Notes: a model not told the origin generated them from the letters alone. A stretch of DNA of 64,000 bases from Zonotrichia leucophrys gambelii (GCF_028769735.1 NC_088176.1:20645501-20709500), one strand, 5' to 3'; counted from the stretch's first letter, positions 48,185 through 62,293 are shown. Numbers and translations are program-made.

Positions 48185-48894
48185 AATCAAGCAAATAGCT
48201 AGAGAGAGCATAATTTAGCTGTGTCCACTTCAGTGAGGAAGACAGAAAACTGGTGGAGGGCAGTTTTGACTGTTAACAATTCAGAATCTGCATCATGACA
48301 AAGTGGAGACTGCACCAACACACAGGCATAACCCTGCTCCTCATATCCACGCTGTTCCCTTCAGTTCTGGGCTGTGTGACCTCCCCAGCACTTCCTCAGC
48401 TGATGCCCAGCAGGGGTGGAGCAGATCCCTCACTCACTCAGAGCTGCTACAAGCTCTCAGCATCGTCCCAGACTACTGAGGGGCTGTGTGGTGCTGACCC
48501 TTGTTAGAGTCAGTTCCTGAGCCCTTCAAGGGCCCTGATCTCTATGCCAACCAATAAATACTTTTCTAGGAATTTTAACAGATGCCCCATTTTCCCACCT
48601 TCAATTTTCTCCCCCAAAGTAAGAAATAACCCGTAGCCACTGCAACACACAGCAGCTGTAGCTGATAGGCAACAATTCACTTTCCCATATGAGAGATGCT
48701 TGAGCACCAGTCTACAAGTCTGGCAAAGGTACTGGCAGGAAGACAGCATTGCTTTCCAAAAGGAACTACAGGCTATTCTGTCTCTTCTATTTGATGGGCA
48801 TTCCTGACCCTGAACTAGTCTTTAACATTGCAGGGAAAAAATGTAGCAACTAAAACATTTAAAAAACTCAGCTCTCATATATGTACTTTTTCAC

Positions 48895-48909
48895 AAAAAA
48901 AAAAAAAAA
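48895..48909. repeat. Homopolymer A15
   Basis: Uninterrupted run of 15 A. No retroposed gene is recognised just 5' of it. Confidence 0.9.
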
Positions 48910-49797
48910 GGGCAGAGCATGTCAGCATAACAACAAACCCTGGTGAAATTTTTTAATAGATTAGTCTGAAAGAGATACAAGCATCATATTTCTGTCAAAA
49001 GGAAAACAGGAAAAACCAAAATTTTAATATCTCTAGCAGCTATTGCTGCAAGGCTTTTCTCAGGAACAGCATGGACCATTTGTGCATTGGCCAGTTACAC
49101 AGCCAGTAACAGCTGAGTGAAACAAGGCAAGGAAAAGGAATTATTCTCCATGTAGCTGTCACACTGAAATGTTTTTTCTTGTATGAATGACATTGACAGA
49201 ACAACTGAAACCAAGGTCTTTCCAAATAAACAATGCAAAAAGCCTGACTCAAGGAGCTCTGAATCTGCATTTGTTTCCCACAGAAAAACAGTATCGTTAT
49301 ACTTCCGGTCTGCATGTCTTATTTTAGATCACAAAGTATCTTCACAGATCACTTAGTGGGATGAAAAGCTAGGATTTGGTGCTACAGGATCCCAAATATC
49401 TTTTTTCCACTTGAACAAAAAGTATCTGATGATAAAAAATTTGTGGGTTTGGTTGCTGTTGAATTGGATTTGATTCAGTTTTTAAGCAATCTTCAACCTT
49501 ACTATTTTTGAATCCTTCTCCTATTTTGCGTATGAACGCAAGTGTGGATTTTCAGATTTCAGAAATACAGAACATTTCTGACAACCGTATTAAGTTGTTA
49601 TCACAGTTGGTGTTGACAGGAGAAAGCTTGCAATAAGCATGTACTTCCTTTGCAAGAAATCTGGACGAAATATTTACTGAGTTGTCTACACATATTGCTA
49701 GAATCAATAGTTGTTCAAAAGATTAGTAGTAATCTAGGGATTCTGTATAATAACTCAGTGGCCCACAAAATTTAAAATCCAACAGTCTCCTAATTGT

Positions 49798-49821
49798 TGA
49801 CACTATATTTGACACTATATT
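49798..49821. repeat. 12-bp perfect tandem duplication
   Basis: TGACACTATATT twice in direct contact (49798-49809, 49810-49821). Confidence 0.9.
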
Positions 49822-49957
49822 TTAAATAGCTTCAAGCCAAAACCTGGGTTAAGTTTGTATTTGAATCCACTACAGCCACTGTCCCAAGGAAAAGTCACCA
49901 GGTTCTTTCTAGACTAGAAGTTGCATTACTTCTGAAAGTGCCAGCTAAAACCCAAAC

Positions 49958-50025
49958 AAGTGTTTGTGTGTATGTGTGTTTTGGAGGGGGTGTGAGGGTT
50001 TGGTTGGTTGGTTTGGTTTGTTTTT
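49958..50025. repeat. GT-rich low-complexity tract
   Basis: Irregular GTGT, TATGTGTG, GGAGGGGG and GGTTGGTTGG sequence on the + strand; a degenerate GT/GGTT simple repeat. Confidence 0.8.
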
Positions 50026-53000
50026 TAAGGACTGTTTCTAACCAGACCTATGAACACTAGTGGGAAAAGTCGAAATCTTCTTTTATTCCTATAGTACCTG
50101 CACATCATATGCCACTCAGAGAATGCACTCTTTATTCTGGCTCCTGATTGAATACCAAGGCTGCAAACATTCTTTACAAGGGTTCTCACATTAGGTTTTT
50201 CCTAATCTGGGTTCCTAACTTGAGTTCTTTACTGTAAGGAATTAATGAACAGGAGGAAAACTTTTCTTGGCTTTCACTCTCCAATCAAAATATGTAGGAG
50301 TAGCTGTCAAAAATAGCATTTTATTTATAAGCAGATAAGATTTGAGGTAGGTACCAAAGTGCAAATGGAGAGCATTCCAAAGCCACTTCATAATTCCTTC
50401 TGAGACTTGAACTGCACTATAAAACAGTCATTTAAAAAGTATGAACTCTCTTCAACCATCAAATGGCCTGACACTTCAAAGAAATACTTCCAAAAGCCAT
50501 CATAAAGATGACTGATATATTCTATACAAGTTTAGCTATTTAGCCACCACACAGCTTTAAGCTGGAGAAGCTAATACAGCTTCCCTGACAGTATTTGTTA
50601 GAGAAGCACTGGGGGACCTTGAAGGCCCCAGTGAAAACCAGGAATTTTTGCAGAAGTAGAACTCATATTTATGAACTGCAGCATTCTGCACTGAAAAGTT
50701 CATTTCCCAAGCTGTAATAAGGTGTGTTTTAGGAGTCACCATCTGTGAGATTATGAAGTCTCAGAAGGCACCAGAGTACCAGTAACTTTCTTTGCAATAG
50801 ATTTATAGACATAATCCACAGTATAAATATATTTGACATTAAATAGAAGAAAATTCTGAATCCCTTTCTAGGCTGTTGGTAGCCACTAATGAAGATAAGC
50901 CCAGTGCAAAGTAAATACAGTAATGAACTGCCACACTTAATGGGGACAACAGAAAGTAAGTTGGATCCTGAAAAGTCATGTAGTATTGTAATTAGGAGTA
51001 GTCTTTTAATTAAGGGTTATGACTCAAACTGCTGTCTGGGGTTTTAGAATTAGAGTGCCCCAGTCCTAAGCTTTTCTCCCCAAATGAGATACAGGAATTA
51101 TGCATATTCATTTTAGAGTTTTTATGACATTAAATAATTAGAAAACTCAAAAACTAGTGTTCAATTAGCAGTAATACAAATGCTAAGACAAAAACTGAAA
51201 TTGCAGCCAGAAAATCTTAATGTTAAATTAGCTGAGATGAGAAAACTACCTAAATTGATGTAATGAAAGCAGATTTTTTTGTCAGATAATAAGCAGACAA
51301 AATTGTGCCTCTCAAAACAAAATCCTGACAACAACACTCCAGTCATTAAACAAAAGCCACTCCTGAGTGTCTGAAGACAGTGCAGTCACAGGGGAATTCA
51401 TTGTAAGCTTACCTAGCTGACCACGGAGTCTGTGGGTGTGAAGAGTTCTCTGCATTAGTATTCAGTTTCAGTGCCTCTTTTGCACCACCAGTGTCAGGTC
51501 CAGGACAAACCTACAGCCTAAGCAATACAGATGTGGGTGATGAATTTGTTTCAGACTGTGAGCTATTAGCAAGTAGATTAGTCAATGGGTTAAATGGGTG
51601 TGATGATACACAGGGTGTGAAGAAAGCCTGTCACTGAAAGAGTTATGAACTGCATTTCTGAACAGATTAAGGGTGATCTGTTTTTAAAGGCACTTTTAAA
51701 CTAGCTTTTATACAGATGAATTATTTTTACTTCTTTTTAAAAGTCTTTGTTTCATATAAATACTTTGAAGTGAGAACTCTTGTCTCATTTACAATGAATT
51801 GCACACCCTGTGGTGCTGCTCTTCAAAAACTTGACCTTGTCACAGCTCACAGTGTTGCAACACTGCAGATCATTTGAAATCTAGGGCACTGTTTGGTCTG
51901 TAAACCACAACTACAGTTTCTGGTGTCCCTGCACAAGATAAACTCACAAGAAACAAGGACAAAAAATAATGTGAAGAGAGATCACTCCAGGATGGAGAAA
52001 AGCTTTTTCTCTTACAGAACTGGAAGTTGTACTGTTTCCTCTACCTCAATGTCTGCAGGCCAAATTCCAAACAAAGGCAAGGCCTTTGTCTTTACAGATG
52101 ACAACACATAAATAAAATACATGTTTACACCACCTTACTGACTGTTTTCATAAAACTCCATACAATTTCCACTGCAAGAATATCTGTGGTTCTGCTGGCC
52201 ATCTGTGTGCTACTTGGTACATCCAGTGCTTCAGCAAAGAAAAAATTAACATTGTCCCACATGAAGTGAGCAGACTATTCCTAGAATTACTAGGGGAGAT
52301 GGCATAAATGATCTGCCAGGAAAAGTTTACAGTTCTACTCTGCATGTTGGGACAATCATTAGCAAATGAGCTGCACTGCCCTCAGCTGCTGTCAGGGATA
52401 ACTTAGGGTATATGTTCACCTTTCAGAAAAATGATAATAGCAGTTTTGTAACAGTAATAGACAATTGTTACCAAAAAGCATGTTGGAACGTCACAGACTT
52501 TACAAATTCTGTCTGAGAGTCCTATGTGAGCTGTTTGTCATCTCCCAGAGTGCCTGAAAGCTTTGCAGACCCTTGGAGATATTCTGGAAGAGGTTAAAAC
52601 TCACCAGCAATGCTCATGACTGAATGGATATTCCCCAACTTCCACCCACAGGTGTAAAGTCTCCTACACATTACTTATTCCTTCCTGACCTTATCTATTG
52701 CTGAACTACTGCCTGCAACTTCTAGAGAAGAAGAAGAAATTTATTCAGTTCAAGAAGTTGGATTTAGTTTTAACCAGACTAAGTAACATTCAAAGTGTTT
52801 ATGTACACAGTCCAAGGGCAGCTCCTGCTCTGCTTCACAGCTCCCTTTGCAATATCCAGGAACATCTCTGGACTGTCAAGAGTGTTTAAGTCTAGACTGA
52901 ATGTGTTTGGGAATAATGTGCACATACCTAAAAATATTATTCTGTTCCATTAGTTCTGGTAATGCTAAAACAGAGAAATAGTCTCTGGATTTTCTTTTCC

Positions 53001-55335
53001 TGGTCACAGAATTCCTTTGAAGTTCAGGGGTAAGTTCCTTGCTATATAACAGTATGTGTGCATTCTATTACTTAATTCAGTGACATGAGGATTTCAGTAA
53101 AGTTATTTTCTTGGGTGCTTAGGACTTGGATAAAATTGTGCAAAGTTGGGCTAAGTACTTAAGAAATCCAGGTCAAATAATGGCTTATGCAGAAATTATG
53201 GAAGACTGAGGTATAAGCTCCACTTTTTTTTTGTCTTGTTTGAACATATAAAAAGCTAGTAGCTTATATTAAATACTCTTCCACATATTCACATGTTCAT
53301 ATAAAAATTTGAGAGATGTGCAGAAGTCTTACAAGAGTATAATTTACACAGAGTAAATAAACCCCCCATATAAGAAAGCTTTAACTATGCCAAACATTTC
53401 AAGAATGAGAGCTCAGAGCAAAAGACACTGCCAAGACATAAGTAGTATCACGTCATCTCTATCTGAAATCTAACACCTACAGTTAAGAATTTAAGAGAAT
53501 GGATTCACAGCCATGTGTATTACTGGAACCAGAGAGGTCAGAAGAATTAGCTTAGAATACTCGGAACTGGAGAATAGAATTAACAGTGTTGAACACCTTG
53601 GGGTGTTGTAACTCAGGTGCTTATTCACAGATGTATCCAAGACCATTGGCTAAAACCTATAATAGGATTTTATTCTGAGACCACTTCTCGACACTGAGTC
53701 TGATGTGTAATTACCCTGTTCATGTCAAATAAAAGCACAGAGACAGTGCTCCCAAGTATTCCAAAAAGAGGCAGTACAGACTAAGCCTAAAAATATGACT
53801 TAGCAATTTCAGGCACTACTAAAGAAGGAAAAATTGTTTGTTTTTTAAAAAGTCTCAGTTCCTTCTTTTCTAAAATAAGAATGGCCCATGCCAACTTCAG
53901 AATAGAGTACCACAATTAGCTAATCTCTACACTGTCCTTTGAAAAATACAGTGATGAATGAACTTGCAAAGCATACCAGTAGAAATAAGCAATACCATTA
54001 CTTGCAGAGAAAACAGATAATCCACAACCATGGAGAACAATCTACCACTAGATAAATTAATATTATTATTACTAAGCAATACTTCCAGTTTCTTAATAAC
54101 TATAAATTTTGGCAGCAAAAAGATAGGAATATTTACTGTTCACAATCTCAAATCATTATGTTGTATCTGTATTTCTTGCAGATTACAATGGGTATTTTGT
54201 GAGCTGGTCAGTTTTGTAAATCCAAATACTTATGAATGTCATTTTGCCAGTATGTGAATCATGCAGCCTGTGAAATCCCACCCTAATGGGATTTTCATGT
54301 GTAGGGGAATGAATGTATCTAAATTCAGCACTATTTCATGTCCAGAAGGAGTTTGCTTTATCCTCAGGTTAAAACGAAAGTAACAGTAAGAACTCACTGC
54401 CACATTATTGGGGTGAAAAGAACACACACATTCTCTTACCATGGGTGGGAATTCCTAAGTGGGGTTTCTAAAACCTTCCTCTGAAAGTGTCAGGACTGGC
54501 CACAGACTGATTGAACTTGGAGGGGTTAGTGGTCTGAGCTGTGACAGCTGCTGCCTTCCTGGGGAATGCCTGTGGAAGCATTTGTGCTCCTAGGAAAATG
54601 TACAGAGAAGGGACTTTCTATTTCTTATCTCAAATGAAGAGATCTCTCTCTGCTTTTGGAATACTAAGTCTGAACTCAGTGTGGCTGTAGGATGCTAGCT
54701 GGGAAAGGCAAAAGAGAAACAGCCTGGAGATTTTCATGAAGCTCTGGCACATTCCATACACATACATATTCCATACATCATATATTTGCAGCAGCACTAG
54801 CAGTAGTGCCAAATTACCTCTTCTCACCACAGAAGCCATCTTCTGGCCACGGTACCTGTGAGAGAATACATTTCTAAGGTGTCAGCTGCCATCTGTTGGA
54901 CTTTGCAGACCAAGGGGGCAGTGGCACCTTATTTCCCATGTATTGACCTGGTTGAAATTCAGTATACAGAGAACAGAACGTGAAAGCAGAAGAAACAGTA
55001 AAGTAGAAAGAAACAAAACTCCTTTGATTTTGGGTGAGGTGGAAGAGCCACACACTGGATATGGAGCAAAGAAGCACACTTCTCCATTTTACAGTTTTTA
55101 TCAGCTGCACGGTTAATTCCCTGGGATGCTCCTACAGTGTCTGTATGTTGCAATGTACTCAAAGTAACCCATAACTTAAGAGTATTTAACAGTTTATAGG
55201 AGGCTCAAAGCTCATTGGAGGCAATTATCACCTCTTTGAATCTAATTCAGTTTATGTTTGCATGCACTTTTAAGTTGTTTTGTTATCAGTAAAAAATCCA
55301 GATTATTTTATCATAATGGCTACTCCTCTCCTTAG

Positions 55336-56170
55336 GTGTCCTTTTTGGTCTCAGTTTGTGCCAGAGTTGAATCTTTTCTAAATGACTCTTTCCAAATGAA
55401 TGTCATCATTATCATTGCTCTCCTCTTATTTTACCTTTTATTTGCTTTTATTTTTTCTTGTTTTTCCTTGTTTTATCTTTTTTTTTCCCCCCCAATATAT
55501 AGTAGCAGCTTTAGATGTTATCACAAAACTATCAAGCCTGAAACACTATGGACAGGTGCTGGGCAAGATTCTTTACATAGCTCTTCAGGGACAAGGCACC
55601 TCAACCCTTGGCCTCTGGCAGCTGCTGTTCTTCTAGTGCTGCATTTACTAAGGATTTCTCTCTCTGCATGTCTACATACACTCCCTGTTTTTCTACTCCT
55701 GGACCTCCCAAGTTCTTGCCTTTATGCAGGTTCTGCAGTTCCAGCCCTGGACTGGAGGTCCCTGAGCAGAACCTAAGCTATGCAGGTTCAGCCTGTTGGG
55801 CTGTTTGTAGGTCAGGGGGACTTAGCTTTTTTTGTTTGTTTGTGTGTTGGGTTTAAAGGGGGGGAGGGGAGTTAGTTGGGTTGGGGGCTATTTGGGGGCA
55901 TACTTTTGTTTTTTTATATTTATTTGCTCTTAATGTTTTCTTAGTGTTCTCTTAGAGACACAGGTCTGAGTTGCGACTCTGCTCCTTCCTATTTTGTGGG
56001 CAGTGAGAGCAGGCTGGCAGCAGCCAGGATGCAGTGTTTACTTTTCCTCCTCTGTGGTGTAGCTTGCTGCATGTTCCCTATGATCTGCTGGATTTCAGCA
56101 CAAAGGCCGTGGTCCCCCACTCACACAACATCTCTGTGTGCACCCACTTGAGGCTTTGGAAAAAAGGACA
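55336..56170. other. Compositionally odd block: T/C tract, then G-rich tract
   Basis: An 80-base pyrimidine tract (about 55411-55497) is followed by CCCCCCC and an acceptor-like ATATATAG (ends 55502). A T/G-rich part follows, then G runs at 55858-55898 (G7, G4, G3, G5, G5). The open frame 55336-55776 (146 codons) starts hydrophobic because it translates the T-rich tract; it matches no family. This may be an unrecognised interspersed repeat, for example an old LTR fragment, but I cannot name one. Confidence 0.3.
55858..55898. repeat. G-rich, quadruplex-prone tract
   Basis: Five G runs of 3-7 within 41 bases on the + strand. One loop is 8 bases, slightly beyond the usual quadruplex rule of 7, so formation is possible but not assured. 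Confidence 0.6.
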
Positions 56171-57499
56171 TCTCTCACCATTATAAAATCAGTATATCTG
56201 CTTTGGATTTTTGTTTGCTAGGGTGGAATAGGACTTAAATTCTCTTACAACCTAACCCCAAATGCACAAATTCAATTACCTTGTTATCTGTTGCACAACC
56301 CTGATCAATGTCACGAATATGATTATCTCTTTCCTATTCCTTGTAAGACAGACCTCATGCAATGATGTCTGCTCTTTCATTGGCAGGTTTATTCTCTATC
56401 ATAACATGTGGCAACTGATATTTAGATCCCATCTAGTCACTGTACATTTGACATGCAATCAAAGGGTTCCCCAGAGTATTGGAGCCCTTTTTGTAACCAC
56501 TTGAAGGGCACTTGCTCTTAGAGTTTGAGCCTCACAAATCCACAAACCATGATTCTCTTTGTACTTCAGCTATTTAACTAACACGCCTGTATTTTGCAAC
56601 AAGACAGTTAAAAGGAGAACCAGACTTCAGTGTGCAGTGGTGAAGGTTACTATGTTTGTCCCAGGATTGTCTCAGCTGCAAGATTTGGAAAGCAGCTGTG
56701 CCACGGTGATTCTCTTCATAACCATCGAGGACCCCAATCAGTCCTCAGAAACTCAGTACAGAGCTTTCCTGACAACATCTAGTGCAGTAAATGGCCTTCC
56801 CTGCTCAAACTCACATTTGGAAATACACTTAGTGATATTATTTTAAACTCTTCCTGAAAGTTACAGAAGTCCTGGTTTCCTACAGCAGTAGAAGGAAGCT
56901 GACATCCCAAGGGGTTTCTGTTGTGGACGCATGAACTGTATGTACTCAGATGTGCGTGTGTGTGTGTAACTTCTTAAAATGTTGTGCCTCAGTTTTGACT
57001 CATGCTTTTCATCTCCTTTATCATTAATTTGAAATATAATTAATTGAATTTAATTTAAAATATAGAAAGCATTTTCTATGTTCACTATAATTTCATGGAC
57101 AAAACAATCTCCTTTCATGAAATCTCTCAGCTTGTCAACATAGTTCTGTCAGTAGAAAGCCTAAATAATGCTCTCAAAATAAATTTTCTGTCTTGGTCCT
57201 GTGTTCAGAATCTGTTTTCTTTACCTCACTTTCAGATCTAATTTTCCCAGGGTTTCTATTGCATTATATTCTCTCTGCCTTTGCTCCCAGTCTCCAGGAG
57301 AAATGCAAACCTAATTAAAGACACATGGCATTTCTAGCCTATATTAGTTAGAGACATTTTGATTGAAAATAGGCTTGCATGAAGCCATGGGAAGTTGTTT
57401 CCAGACTTCTTTTTTAGGAGACAGATGCCACAAGCTTACTCTCAACTTACATAAAGGACATGCAAGGAAAATATTTCACAGAGAGTGCCATAAATACTG
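56171..57499. other. Intergenic, no gene seen
   Basis: AT-rich; short open frames at 56262-56504 and 56559-56846 lack recognisable features. A (GT)n run of about seven units lies near 56953-56968. Confidence 0.5.
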
Positions 57500-58190
57500 T
57501 CACCTGGGGGGCTAATCTGCTGGAAAGTAACTCTGCAGGGAAGGATCTCAGGGGTCATGGTGGACAACAAGCTGTTCATGAGCCAGCAGTGTGCCCATGT
57601 GGACAAGAAAGCCAAAGGTATCATGAGGTGCCTTGGGAAGAGCATTGCCAGCAGGCTGAGGGAGATGATCCTGCCCCTCTACTCAGTCCTAGTGAGGGGC
57701 ATCTGAAGCATTGTGTCCTGTTCTGGGCTCCCCAACACACGAGAGACATGGAGCTCCTGGCACAGGGGACAGAATGATTGAGGGACTGGATCATCTCTCT
57801 AGTGAGGAAAGGCTGAGGGAGCTGGGCCTGATCAGCCTCGAGCGGAGAGCACTGAGAGGGGATCTCATCCACGTCTGAGAGTGTCTGAAGGGAGGGCGTT
57901 GAAAGGATGGATCCAGGCTCTGCTCGGTGGTGCTGGGCAACAGGACAAGAAGCAACAGGCAGAAATTGATACACAGCAAGTTCCACCTGAACATGAGGAA
58001 GAACTTTACTGCACAGGAGACCAAGCACTGTAACAGATTGCACAGAGAGGCTGTGGAGTCTCCCACACAGGAAATATTTAAGAACTATTTGGATGCAATC
58101 CTCTGCCATGTGCCCTGCTTGAGCAGAGATGTTGAACCAGATGACCTCACCCGTGATCCCTTCCCAACCTTACCCATTTTATGATAAGCA
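57500..58190 (+). mobile_element. CR1 non-LTR retrotransposon fragment, plus orientation, decayed
   Basis: About 0.69 kb of the CR1 3' region, ending in the family tail (CCTTACCCATTTTATGAT). It preserves pieces of the end of ORF2, the reverse-transcriptase polyprotein: LESNSAGKDL, then in another frame [10 protein letters not shown] and [20 protein letters not shown]. These lie in different frames, so the ORF is broken by frameshifts. It lacks the 5' part, endonuclease and polymerase core, and is dead. The 5' border is approximate; the 3' border is clear. Confidence 0.93.
57927..58184 (+). pseudogene. Residual CR1 ORF2 C-terminus
   Basis: The best-preserved frame inside the CR1 copy encodes about 60 residues resembling the C-terminal tail of CR1 ORF2 ([32 protein letters not shown]). 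It is out of frame with the upstream remnant near 57514, showing at least one indel. Not expected to be expressed. Confidence 0.75.
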
Positions 58191-61100
58191 TGTTAATCAG
58201 GTGCATGGGAGTACATACATTAATATAAGTATTTCTGTACATATATTTAATATATAATGTGCATATATTCAATATATGTACAATTCTTTTCTTACAGCTC
58301 GTGTTTTGCGTGATAAAAGCATGCATGGCATTTAAAAGTTTGTCCTCAAGTAGTCCCTGCCACATGACTAGATGCAAGCCCACTCCATGACCTGACCCAC
58401 AGCTGTGCTTCCCCTATCACTGTGCCCACGGTTGTCCACAGTGCCAGGATGTGATGACACAGCACACGTTGTTTTTCCTCACATTATCACTAATTATCAA
58501 ATGGCAACAGTACTGTGTTTATACAATATATATCTTTGTTGCAACGGAGACTAGTCAGCTCTAGGAGAGGAAAAGCTCAGTCACAGAAAAGAGGATGTAA
58601 GGGGAACAGCAGATAAGAAGTTACTTTCATATCACACATTATCACCCTGAAGTTTCATATTACCCTGACACAAACTTTGGTCCTTCTTTCATGAGTAACC
58701 ATTTCCCAGGAACAACATGAAGATGCCCAGTCAGGCCATGTGTGTCCTGACTCTGACGGCAGTCAACAGTAAATGTCTATGAAAGAGTAAAAAAGAGGGG
58801 GAAAGAATAAAATAACAATTCCCCAAGTACATATGATCAGCTGAAAAATCTAAAGCTGGGGATTTGAACTAAAAATAGTGTCTATGTATTTAATAGACTC
58901 TGATGGGTCTATTTGTGAATTTGTAAAAATGGCTTTTGAATATTTTTTCATAAAAGCTTTTGGAATCAGTAACTTTTTTGATGATGATACAGTGAAAATA
59001 TATCTCTACTGAAGTTATAAGCACTTAACATTCAGAACCCCTTATTTTGTAATTTACAGCTATATGTAGCACTTCTTTTTTTAATTCTTCAACTAAAGTC
59101 TGAACAGTTTTTAGCATGTACTGGGAGGAGGAATCTTTAACATCACAAAATTTTTGGACTCCATGATCATGTACAGAAATGGAGGCTGAAAAGAAGAAAC
59201 AAATCAGGCACTAGGGTTTAAGACTTTTGAGGCATAAAATATATCTCCTAAACAGCAGCCACATCTGTAAGGATGTCTTCTTACAGAATAATGTCCAAAA
59301 CCTCTTCAGGTAGGCAGAAACAACTTTATCCAAGTTGCTACATTCCTATTTTGAACACCTCTGAAAGATAAGGGTGTCATTTAGTAGCACTCCTGCTAAA
59401 TCTTTCACTGATGGCACAGTAGCAGAATCACAATGACTCAATTTTAACAAACAATCCTAATTTGAGAGACTTTAACTTGAAATTTAGGAGCCCTTTCCAC
59501 TACAACTTGCACTTTTCATCAACCTGAAAAGTGTTGATGCTTTTACCTAATGACATATAAATAATATACTCTTGTATGGACCACCATATGACATTCAAAA
59601 AACTCAAATTCACTCATTGTTTAGACAGCAGAGTCAGTTCAAGAAATTTGAAACACACTGCAATCAATTCTCATTTTCTAACAGAACATAGGACATTTAC
59701 TTTAAGGAGTTTAAAAAGAAAAACAGAATCTATTGCTCCACCTTCACCTTGAAAATAAGCAGCCCACATCCTTAAGAGGTAGGCTTTTCTAATGGTATTT
59801 CAATTTGTAAGACCTTGGCTTAATTCCCCTTGTTTGTTTCTAAAAGCCACATCTATCCTCAAGCTAACAAAAGCTTCTAAGCCCCATCTATAATGCAGTG
59901 AACAAGGGTACCACTTCCAGAGGATTCTGTAAACAGTGGCCCAGTAGAAATGTGAACCACACTGCACTCCCCTACTCTGTCAGTTGCCCTTGCTGCTTTG
60001 TCCCTGTGCTCTTTTGGCCTGTAGGTCACTGCTTCTCTATGTGCCTGGCTGACATGCAGCTACTGCTGCTCATAGAAATGAGAAACCCCAAAACCCTGCA
60101 ACAGCTAAATACAAGTGACTCCACCAGCAAATAGAACCTGTTGAGCCTTTACATTTTTGGGGCTACATGTATATTAAAAGCTCTTCTCAAGCCTTTGAAT
60201 CAGAATTTGCAGAATGTGGGGAATAAATATTGGTGAATTTATTTGTATTGAGAGAAAATGTTCTGGCAGAATTTCAACCAGACCTGGCACTGAGCCCCAC
60301 TAATTTCCTCACAAATGTTTTTCTTATGGGTTTTCCTGATTAAACTGTGATCCTAACAGATTGATATTGGCAGAGCTTAGATACACATTTGGATATGGAG
60401 CAAGTGCACTATTACATACTTAAAAATAGAATAGAAAAAAAATAGCTGCACTTCTGTTGTTCAGGCCCTAGACAGCTAACATAAACCACCCTTCTTTCTG
60501 CAATCACAGTATTTGTATTTCATTCCATCACTCTGACTAAAACATGACAGCAGTTACCTTTCTGAACAAATTCCAAAAAGCTCACATACTTCCAACTATT
60601 TTGTCCCTTGCTGTGCTGAGGATGTCTTCCCAGGCTACTACTGCTGCTTCTCTTCTCCCATATTTGGAAGTTGGCCTTCAGCATGGAGATCCCTTGTGGG
60701 TTTCTGTTTAAATTCCAGAGTCACTGGTGCACATTACCATTTCCTTCAGCTGATGTAAATCAAATACAGTACGAGTGAAAAATGTGAGTCTAGGCTTGGC
60801 TAACTGCTTTGCAAGGGGAACAGTGAGGAAGGCAGAAAGTTTGTCCCAGGAGGCAACATTTCACAAGCACAGCAAGCTTTGCACAGTGGGACATTGCTGA
60901 GGCTGTGGCCCCTCTTTCAGCATCAGCTTGCACAAACTTTACCACTGAGTTGGCAGTGCTGACACAGTATGCAACAGGGGAGAACTCACATGGAAAGTAT
61001 TATTGCCTGGCATCAGGGACATTTTTCTATACACAAAGCCCAAAACCAACACAGGAATTTATTTCACCTCTGGCATTTTAGGGCATTATTAGCAAATTTA

Positions 61101-62290
61101 ATAGCCTATAATTTTTGCTTCTCATACTCCAGCATATATACATGATATAGTATTGCATATAATGCCTTATATAGGAATTATTTTGAAATATTTTAAAAGA
61201 ACTAATAGTGTACAGACAAGCTCCTTTAGGACAGGATTTATGAACCTCTCACCCCTAACTCTGAATACTGAGATGGCAATGTCACCTGTGGTTTGGGGCA
61301 CAATGCCACTAACACCTGACACCTACAGGAAAGCAAGGCACAGCACAAGGATTTTTCCCTATGGATAAAAGGGTCACAGTTTGATATTTAATAGCTAGGA
61401 ATCCAACTATCGAGGAGACTAAAAGAAATATGATCATGTTTTTGGTGGACTGAAGGGATTCTAAAACAAATCACACACCATGACAACAGATTTTTCAGGC
61501 CCAGCATGAATCTATGTTATTTGGGATTCTTCCCTTTGCAGTGGGATAAAACTCTCACTACAATCCTAATAATCTTTAAAATCATGAGTGCCAGTGTTGA
61601 ATCCACACTGTCTCTCTGTAATGCCACTGCATTTGAATGTGGAACACAGAACAAAAATGTTCACAAAGCAATCTTACAGTGAGTCCTACTGAATTTTCCC
61701 CAAGTACAAGGTCCAATTATATGAAAATAACTGCAAGTTCAGGACCTGGGGGCAGGAAGAAGGAAGTATTTTTGCATTAGGTTGTCTTTCTCTATTGTAA
61801 TTACTTGAAGCTCTTCTGAGACACTTGGAAGAGTTTTAGTTAAGATGTATTACTGAATACAACACAGATAAGAAACTCAAAAGTACATCGAAAAAGTATA
61901 TTTATTCTGTGGATTCCTATCTCCACTGTATATGGAGGGAGTCTACAAATTGATACAGAAATTAAGTGCTATTTAGCATTTTCTCTTTGAAGCCCAATTG
62001 GGCCATTTAGTATTGGTTGATATCAATAAACTCTTATATCTACTAATATATGGCTGCAAATCTTTAGATTGCACACTAAACCAGGTTATTATAAAAGCCA
62101 TAAAGAATCTACAAAAATGTTAAATATCTCTACAACTATGCAGTTAAAAACCAATGGCATGCAGGCATATATAGAAAGAGTTCATTATTACTCCATGTAG
62201 TAGTTCTTAATTTCAGCCAGCGGCTTTTCAAGAAGCATTGCCCAGTCTAAGGGCTTTGACCTCAAGGTGAATTTGAACATACACAGAATT
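58191..62290. other. Intergenic, no gene seen
   Basis: AT-rich, beginning with an ATAT-rich stretch (about 58215-58280) just after the CR1 tail. Open frames such as 59898-60134 have no domain. No splice-bounded exon is recognised. Confidence 0.5.
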
Positions 62291-62293
62291 GCA

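Larger units (their letters stand above)
30386..55335. other. Long intergenic stretch, no recognised gene
   Basis: About 25 kb of AT-rich DNA. Every open frame is short and lacks domains, and no run of exons could be assembled on either strand. A GC-richer patch at about 33245-33620 gives several overlapping frames without any family match. VCL is expected somewhere beyond PLAU by mammalian synteny, but no vinculin coding sequence is recognised. Confidence 0.45.

Noticed and set aside
55336..55776. 146-codon frame with a hydrophobic start
   Set aside because: The hydrophobic part is the translation of a T-rich tract (Phe/Leu/Ile); the rest matches nothing.
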